From Mycoplasma yeatsii GM274B (GTDB lineage: Bacteria > Bacillota_I > Bacilli_A > Mycoplasmatales > Mycoplasmataceae): a stretch of DNA of 64,000 nucleotides. Position numbers and translations under genes: made by a program. How positions within the stretch are numbered: position 1 is the first letter of the stretch; every line of letters begins with the position of its first letter. A model generated the notes under the pieces. That model made no database searches. It had not been told where the DNA came from and saw only the letters and a list, made by a program, of their open reading frames with translations. Shown here one piece after another: positions 56,070 to 64,000 of this stretch. The DNA lies in the NCBI RefSeq assembly GCF_000875755.1, contig NZ_CP007520.1, forward strand, positions 744,001 to 808,000. Direction: 5' to 3'.

Positions 56070-57122
56070 CTATTCAACTTCTTTTCACATAACGTGAATG
56101 CTTTCATATTTTCATTTAATAGAAACTTTTTGACCAACTTTATATTCATCAATTGTATCAATGATTCATTCTCTACCTTTTGAAGTTTTAACAATGATTT
56201 CTCAAAGATTTCCTTTAAATGTAGTGTTTATAACTGTTGCATTGAAAAATCCTTTGTCTACTTTATCAATAATTATGTCTTCAGGTCTTATAACAATATC
56301 GATATTTTTTTCTTTTTCTCCGAAGTTTGTATCCATACATGAAAACTCTTTACCATCAAATTTAACTAAATTATCTTTTATAAAAGTTCCATCAGTTATG
56401 ATATTTGAACTACCAATAAAGTTAGCTACTCATGCATTTTCTGGTTCATTATAAATTTCTTCAGGTGTTCCGATTTGTTGAATAATTCCATCATTCATAA
56501 CAACAACACGATCACTCATACTTAATGCTTCTTCTTGATCGTGACTTACCATGATAAATGTAATTCCAATTTCACGTTGTAAACGTTTTAATTCTTCTTG
56601 CATTGTTTTTCTTAATTTAACATCTAATGCAGCCATAGGTTCATCTAATAATAAAACTTTAGGCTTCATAACAAGTGCTCTAGCAATTGCAACACGTTGT
56701 TTTTGTCCACCAGATAGTTCAGATACTTTTTTCTCTTCATATCCTTCTAAACCAACTTGACGAATTTGTTTTGCAACTTCACGTTCAATCATATCTTGTT
56801 TAGTTTTTTTAACTCTTAATCCAAAAGCAATATTTTCAAAAACATTTAAATGTGGAAATAAAGCATATGATTGGAAAATAGTATTAAATTGACGTTTGTT
56901 AATTGGAATAGGTAATAAGTTTTTGTCTTCAAATAAAATTTCACCACTGTTTGGTTTTTCAAATCCACCTATGATTTTTAATGTTGTAGTTTTACCACAT
57001 CCAGATGGTCCTAGAAAAGTAATGAATTCTCCTTCTTTAATATTGAAACTAATACCTTTCAAAACAACTCTGCCATCGAATTCTTTGGTAACGTTTCTTA
57101 ATTCTAATATATTATTTTTCAC
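56070..57122 (-). CDS. potA: Spermidine/putrescine ABC ATPase PotA
   Basis: This 350-residue ATPase has Walker A GPSGCGKT (38-45), signature LSGGQKQR, Walker [13 protein letters not shown] and the switch His in [14 protein letters not shown]. The last 115 residues form the regulatory TOBE-like domain ([13 protein letters not shown]). The start is GTG at 57122, five bases after GGAGGAG; no ATG competes. It is the first gene of potABCD and lies 72 bases after a small upstream ORF. Confidence 0.94.
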
Positions 57123-57419
57123 AGTTCTCCTCCTATATTCATTGTATTGAATATTAATAATTTAAATACAATAACAGAAGTCTAAAAAGACTCCTACTTA
57201 AGGGAGAGGCTCTCGGTTTCTAAAGTAATTTCTTTAATTTGAGAATGAGAAAAAATAACGTCTAGTCATTCAACAATTATGTAATTAATTTGTTTTAACA
57301 TTTTCTCATCTCTTTTCTATAAATAATTTTATTTTTAAATACAATACTTTTAATTGTAAATTGTTTTAAAAAAAATACAAATAAAATATTTTTTCTAATA
57401 ATTTTATTTGTTTTTAATA
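57123..57419 (-). promoter_or_regulatory. pot operon leader region
   Basis: This 297-base gap between the HAD gene and potA contains a 35-codon ORF (57301-57194), a GAGAG/CTCTC element at its end and a hairpin AGTCT-TTTT-AGACT at about 57190-57177, just before the potA ribosome site. No T run follows the hairpin, so it is not a simple terminator. I could not fix the promoter; the upstream 100 bases are nearly pure AT. Confidence 0.5.
57194..57301 (-). CDS. Possible 35-residue leader peptide upstream of potA
   Basis: ATG 57301 follows a GAGATGAG site. The frame encodes MLKQINYIIVEWLDVIFSHS and 15 more residues to TAG, with one UGA Trp. There is no homologue I know. Its spacing (72 bases before potA) and its G+C-richer 3' end, unlike the surrounding AT-rich spacer, suggest selection. 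A polyamine-sensing leader peptide is possible but unproved; chance ORF remains an alternative. Confidence 0.4.
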
Positions 57420-58268
57420 TTAATTTTTAGGGATTGGTTCTTTTAAAACGTGTTTGTAAATATAGTGTCCAACTCCACCGTCATCACAACTTAATTCAGT
57501 TATATCATTTGCTACTTTTCTAACGTTGTCACGATAGTAATTTTTCATTACAACTCCAGTTCCAGCAAATTTTAATGCTTCAATATCATTTTCTCCATCA
57601 CCAAAGAAAATAATTTCTTCAGGTTTAATATTTAATTCATTAGCAATATATTCTAATCCATAACCTTTATTAATTGATTTAGGATTGATTTCAACATTTT
57701 CTTTAGCGTTAGTAATGTAACTAAATGAATAAATACTGTAACCTCTTTCTTCAATTTCTTTTCTTAAAGCTCTCATGTTTTGACGTTTACCAAAACAAAT
57801 ATATTTAGTGATTATTGCATCTGGATCTTTTTTAGGGTCATAAGTTTTAACAACTCTTTTAACTCTTCTTTTCATTCATAAAGCAAATATTGAAAATCCT
57901 TTACTTTTATAAGCTATATTTTCATCTAATGCGTAAGCAAAAACATGAGCTTTGTGTTTCATAGCTAACTCAAATATTTCTTTACTTTCTTCTTTAGTAA
58001 AATGTTTAGTATATCTAACTTTAACACTACCATCAGTTTCATAACTAAATACTTGTCCACCATTTAAACTAACGAATGGAATTCCTGTATTCATTAAGTC
58101 TAATTGTTCAGCTACAACTCTTGTTGTGTTAATATTTCTTCCTGTTGCGATTACGATTTTAATACCTTTTTCTTTAGCTCTTTTTATTGCTTGTTTAGTT
58201 AATTTATTAATACCTGCTTTGTGTGATAAAACTGTTCCATCCAAGTCAATTGCAATCATTTTATACAT
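57420..58268 (-). CDS. Cof-type HAD phosphatase
   Basis: This 282-residue hydrolase has motif I DLDGT (Asp8 nucleophile, Asp10), motif II with ATGRN, Lys in [12 protein letters not shown] and motif [14 protein letters not shown]. The C2-type cap lies between about 85 and 195. A UGA Trp at about residue 131 explains the apparent split. Such enzymes act on sugar phosphates, FMN or PLP; substrate is not readable. Single gene, upstream of the pot leader. Confidence 0.9.
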
Positions 58269-58425
58269 AGTAAAACACTCCTTTTAAAATAATTATAACA
58301 AGTTAATCTTTATAAGATATCTAATAAATTTTCATACTAAACAATATTTCTCACAATAATTTTTACATAAAAAACTGTTTTTAAAAATTTATAATAAAGA
58401 TAGGAAGCAAAATGGAGGGCTTTGA

Positions 58426-59652
58426 ATGAAAGATCAATCAAATTGCTCAGATAACTTTAATTGTTTAGATAAACTAAAAATTGATTTAAGAAAGCAAACA
58501 AAAGAAAGAAGATGAGATGAAACTTTCTTAAAAGCTAATTATCAATTAGATGATTATAGTAAAGTGTTAAATTGTTCTATAGCAGATACTGACTTTGGAA
58601 CACCAACATTCATATCAGATGAAATAATAGCCAGAGCTAATAAAAGAAGTTATAGTTATACATACATATTTAACGAATCAATAAAAGCAGTGATTGAATG
58701 ATATAAAAAATTTCACAATATTTCATTAGAAGAAAAATGAATAAGACTGGGTAATGGTACAGTTAACGCAATGCATCAAGCAATTATTGCAATGACAAAT
58801 GAAAATGATTCAGTATTAATTCAATCACCATTGTATAAACCATTTGAAAGAAGTATATTATCAAACAAAAGAAAAGTAGTTGAAAGTAAACTTATTTTTG
58901 ACCAACAAGCTAAAACATATAAAATTGATTTTGATGATTTTGAAAATAAAATCAAAACTAATAATGTAAAAATGTTTATGTTCTGTAATCCTCATAATCC
59001 GGGTGGGGTTAGATGAAGTAAAGAAGATATTAATAAAATAATTAAAATTTGTGAAGAAAATAATGTTTTTATATTTTCTGATGAAGTTCATGGTGATTTA
59101 GTTTTAAATAATAAACAACACTTATCGCTACTTAGATTTGATGTTAAAAATGATTTCTTTGTTGTAGCAACTTCACCAAGTAAATTGTTTAACTTAGCAG
59201 GTTTACAAGGTTCATTTATAATTACAAAAAATGCTCAAGTTTATGAAAAAATAAATGAAGCTTATACAAAAAGTGGACTATATTTACCAAATGTTTTTTC
59301 TCAACAAGCAATGATTGCTGCTTATACAAAAGATGAAACTTTAAGTTGGGTTGAAAAATTTAAAACACATATAATGCAAAACTTTGATTATGTAAAACAA
59401 AATTTATTAGATAAATATAGTGATGTATTAAATTATGTAGAAATGGAATGTTCATATGTTGTTTGAGTTCAATTTAATTCAGTAACTATTGAAGAATTTA
59501 AAGAAAATCTTTCAAGAGAGAATTTAGTTGTAAACATAGGTGAAGACTTCTATAATGCTGAAAAAAATTGATTTAGAATGAACATAGCTTGTCCTAAAGA
59601 AGAACTTAACGACTTAGTAAATAGATTGAAAAAAGTTTTAAAATTAAACTAG
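58426..59652 (+). CDS. PatB/MalY-type PLP-dependent C-S lyase
   Basis: This 408-residue fold-type I aminotransferase-like enzyme fits PatB/MalY, which splits C-S bonds such as cystathionine or cysteine conjugates. It shows LGNGTVNAMHQAI, FCNPHNPGGVRWS, FSDEVHGDLV and the PLP lysine Lys253 in TSPSKLFNLAG. The conserved Arg near the end is in WFRMNIACP. A 30-residue Cys/Asn-rich N-terminal part is atypical. GGAGGG is seven bases before ATG. The next gene, ridA, clears reactive imines made by PLP enzymes. Confidence 0.9.
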
Positions 59653-59664
59653 GAGGATATGAAA

Positions 59665-60063
59665 ATGAAAGTAATTCATACAGATAATGCACCAAAAGCC
59701 ATTGGTCCTTACTCACAAGCAATTCAAATTTGTAACGGAACATTATACTTATCGGGGCAATTGGGGTTAGACGCAAAAACAATGCAATTACCAGAATGTT
59801 TAATTGAACAAACAAAAAATGTTTTTGCAAACATTGATGCTATTTTAAAAGAAGCAGGATATACAAAAAATGATGTTGTTAAAACTTTAGTTTTATTAAA
59901 AGATATTAATAGTTTTTCAAAAGTTAATGAACTTTATGAAGAATACTTTGGAAACCACAAACCAGCAAGAAGTGCTTTTCAAGTTGCAGCTTTACCAAAA
60001 GATGCTGCTATAGAAATTGAAGTAATTGCTTATAAAAATTTAAATAATAATTGTTCAATGTAA
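59665..60063 (+). CDS. ridA: RidA-family enamine/imine deaminase
   Basis: This 132-residue protein hydrolyses reactive 2-aminoacrylate-type intermediates to 2-keto acids. It has AIGPYSQAI, the YLSGQLGLD strand and the active-site Arg in NHKPARSAFQVAALPKDAAIEIE. ATG 59665 is preferred over 59659, since GGAGG overlapping the patB stop is eight bases before it. The coupling to a PLP C-S lyase makes functional sense: the lyase makes the imine that RidA removes. Confidence 0.93.
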   Translation: MKVIHTDNAPKAIGPYSQAIQICNGTLYLSGQLGLDAKTMQLPECLIEQTKNVFANIDAILKEAGYTKNDVVKTLVLLKDINSFSKVNELYEEYFGNHKPARSAFQVAALPKDAAIEIEVIAYKNLNNNCSM

Positions 60064-60067
60064 TTAT

Positions 60068-60091
60068 TAAACACCTTAAGGTGTTTTTTAT
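60068..60091 (+). terminator. Terminator after ridA
   Basis: AACACC-TTAA-GGTGTT followed by a T run, seven bases after the ridA stop. Confidence 0.88.
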
Positions 60092-60212
60092 TTTCTGTAA
60101 TTATCAATTATATTTTTATAACTAATATATAATCAAGTTATTATTAAAAGATTTACGTTATATTTATATTTACTACAATCTTAAATTAATAAAACGGATT
60201 GGAGGTAAATGT

Positions 60213-60416
60213 ATGAATTCAGGTACTATTAAATGATTTGATAGAGAAAAAGGTTTTGGCTTTATAGTTGATGATGTTGAGAGAATAGATGTTTTTGTTT
60301 ATTATTTAAATATCAACTCTGAAGATATTAAAAATATTAATTCAGGTGATAAAGTTAGTTATAAACTAGCAAAAGGTCAAAAAGGATTTGAAGCTTTAAA
60401 CGTTTCTAAAAAATAA
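60213..60416 (+). CDS. csp: Cold-shock domain protein
   Basis: This 67-residue OB-fold nucleic-acid-binding protein has RNP1 KGFGFI and an altered RNP2 (DVFVYY in place of VFVHF). It starts MNSGTIKWFDREKG with Trp as UGA. GGAGG precedes ATG. It is monocistronic, with TATAAT near 60128 in a leader of about 80 bases, and a terminator after it. Confidence 0.9.
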
Positions 60417-60417
60417 G

Positions 60418-60443
60418 AAAAAGTCAGATTAATCTGACTTTTT
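60418..60443. terminator. Terminator between csp and trxA
   Basis: AAAAGTCAGATT pairs with AATCTGACTTTT; flanking A and T runs allow action for both convergent genes. Confidence 0.88.
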
Positions 60444-60446
60444 TAC

Positions 60447-60755
60447 TTATTTAATTAATTCTTGTAATTTTTCTGGACTAGCAAATCCAACGTGTTTGTT
60501 AACTAATTTTCCATCTTCTAAAACAGCTAACATAGGAATTGACATAACACTGTATTCTTTAGCTATTTCACGGTTGATATCAACATCAACATCTAAGAAT
60601 TTAACACCTTCGGTTTTTGAAGCTAAGTCATGAACTAGTGGCATTAACATTCTGCATGGTCCACATCAAGTAGCATTAAAATCAATTAATACTTTTCCTT
60701 GTTTGATTTCTTCGTTAAATTGTTCTACTGAAGTAATTTTAATCATTTCTGCCAT
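60447..60755 (-). CDS. trxA: Thioredoxin
   Basis: This 102-residue thioredoxin has the redox motif WCGPC (Cys31, Cys34), with its Trp coded by UGA, the cis-Pro in SIPM and the GFASPEKLQELI helix. It reduces protein disulfides with a thioredoxin reductase not in the window. AGAGG precedes ATG, 13 bases after the HAD gene, so both are cotranscribed. Confidence 0.95.
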
Positions 60756-60767
60756 AATAATAACCTC

Positions 60768-61607
60768 TTAATCTTCTTTAATAATTTTATCAATAATATA
60801 TCTAGCAACTCCATCTTGAGCATTTGTAAACTCAGTAACATCATCAGCTTGTGCTTTTATGTCTTCAAAACCATTTTTCATAGCAACACCTGTATCACAA
60901 GCTTTTAATAATGGAATATCATTGTGTCCATCACCAAATCCATAAGAATGAACATCATCACCTAAGTTTAAGTATTTTTTAACTTCTCTAACAATGTTTC
61001 CTTTATCAAGACCTTTAGTAGAAATATCAAAAACTCTGTTGTTATGATAACTATCTACTTTATAGCGATCAGAATATTTCTCTTTTAAATAGTTGTATTC
61101 GTTTAATTTTTCTTCATCAGTTGCCTTGTGATTTGTAACTATATATAAGTGAGTTACTGGTTCATCAACTTCATCTGGAGAAGTAGCAACAACATATCTT
61201 AATCCCATTGTATCTGCTCAAAACTTACTGTTCTTTCCTTCAGCAAAAACATATGATGAATCAGTTGAATAGAAATTTAATTTAGCAAAAAACTTATTAT
61301 AGTATCTTTCAAAAATTTCTTCAATTAATTCTTTTGGTAAATATTTATTAACAATAAAAGAGTCAGTTTTAAAATCATAAATTTGAGCTCCGTTACTTGC
61401 AGCAATAATACCACCTTTTTTATCTATTCCTAACATAGCAGCTTTTTGTTTTAAGTCTTTAAGAGTTCTAGCTGTTGCTGGAACAAAATAAATTCCGTTA
61501 TCGTATAGTTTATTAACAACTTCGATAGTTTTGTCTGAAAACTTATGATCGTCATGTAATAATGTTCCGTCTAAATCGGAAAATATTATAAATTTTTTAT
61601 CTTTCAT
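60768..61607 (-). CDS. Cof-type HAD phosphatase
   Basis: This 279-residue HAD hydrolase has motif I DLDGTLLHDD, motif II PATARTL, Lys in KGLDKGNIVREV and motif IV GFGDGHNDIPLL. A UGA Trp about residue 130 splits the frame under the standard code. It is a paralogue of the HAD gene at 57420 with about one third apparent identity. Substrate unknown. It lies upstream of trxA. Confidence 0.9.
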
Positions 61608-61691
61608 TTAAGCACCACTTTCTATCCGTATTTAAATTATATTATAATTTTATATTTAAATATTAAAAAAAGAAGTTATGAATTAAATAAC

Positions 61692-61714
61692 AAAAAAAGA
61701 ACCCGAAGGTTCTA
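61692..61714 (-). terminator. Terminator of rRNA operon
   Basis: AGAACC-TTCG-GGTTCT with a TTCG tetraloop, followed by seven T on the minus strand, just after 5S. Confidence 0.92.
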
Positions 61715-61718
61715 ATTA

Positions 61719-61827
61719 AACTGGCAGCTCGCTATCTTCTCGCTAACGCAATATTTTCACCGTAATAGAGCTTAACTTCTGTGTTCGGCATGGTAACAGG
61801 TGTGACCTCTATGCTATAACCACCAGA
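61719..61827 (-). rRNA. rrf: 5S rRNA
   Basis: About 108 bases reading TCTGGTGGTTATAGCATAGA at the 5' end, CCGAACACAGAAGTTAAGC in the middle (loop B/C) and CTGCCAG at the 3' end, which pairs with CTGGTGG. It resembles M. capricolum 5S. Order 23S-5S is normal. Confidence 0.96.
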
Positions 61828-61889
61828 TTAGTTTTTTGGATTGTTCTTTGAAAACTGAATACTAGCTTGAAATGTATTGTTATAAATTG

Positions 61890-64000
<2,111 letters not shown>

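Noticed and set aside
57420..58268. Apparent frameshift or split of the HAD gene near 57876
   Set aside because: The two halves are in the same frame, joined by a UGA Trp. The same explains 61208-61218 in the second HAD gene and the splits in leuS, deoA, secY, potB and the large permease.

Overview
The window is Mollicutes DNA, very probably from the Mycoplasma mycoides / capricolum / putrefaciens group. Protein genes are AT-rich and use UGA as tryptophan throughout. The matching tRNA-Trp(UCA) lies beside tRNA-Trp(CCA). The MIB-MIP immunoglobulin system, SecY, ribosomal proteins and 5S/23S rRNA look mycoplasmal. Most genes are on the minus strand and lead away from the rRNA operon at the right edge. 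Coordinates below treat UGA as Trp, so many genes run through UGA codons.

Left part (1-7.1 kb) is the host-interaction region. A polytopic membrane protein runs off the left edge. A two-gene MIB-MIP operon follows (antibody-binding protein, then a DUF31 trypsin-like lipoprotein protease), with a 30-nt TA tract in its promoter. Next is a DUF285 repeat surface protein.

7.1-25.7 kb is housekeeping plus lineage-specific membrane genes: rpsD with a structured leader, an MFS transporter, ytpR-pncB-tyrS, two DegV/FakB genes (the first interrupted by an in-frame TAA), the two tRNA-Trp genes separated by a terminator-like hairpin, small membrane proteins, a Fur-family regulator and acyl carrier protein, two unrecognised proteins, tRNA-His, a two-component ABC exporter, pyrimidine-nucleoside phosphorylase, a large membrane protein, leuS and tRNA-Ile.

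25.7-51.8 kb is the translation core: rplM-rpsI with an L13-type leader, a 1402-residue FtsX-like permease, a candidate structured small RNA, truA with the ECF transporter module, and then the alpha, spc and S10 ribosomal protein operons. rpmD is absent and cdd is inserted between secY and adk.

51.9-61.6 kb holds a polyamine ABC operon in which permease PotC is fused through a long coiled coil to the binding protein PotD. It is preceded by a small upstream ORF. Also here are two Cof-type HAD phosphatases, a PatB-like C-S lyase with RidA, a cold-shock protein and thioredoxin. The window ends in 5S rRNA and the 3' two thirds of 23S rRNA. I see no insertion sequence, CRISPR array, prophage or replication origin.
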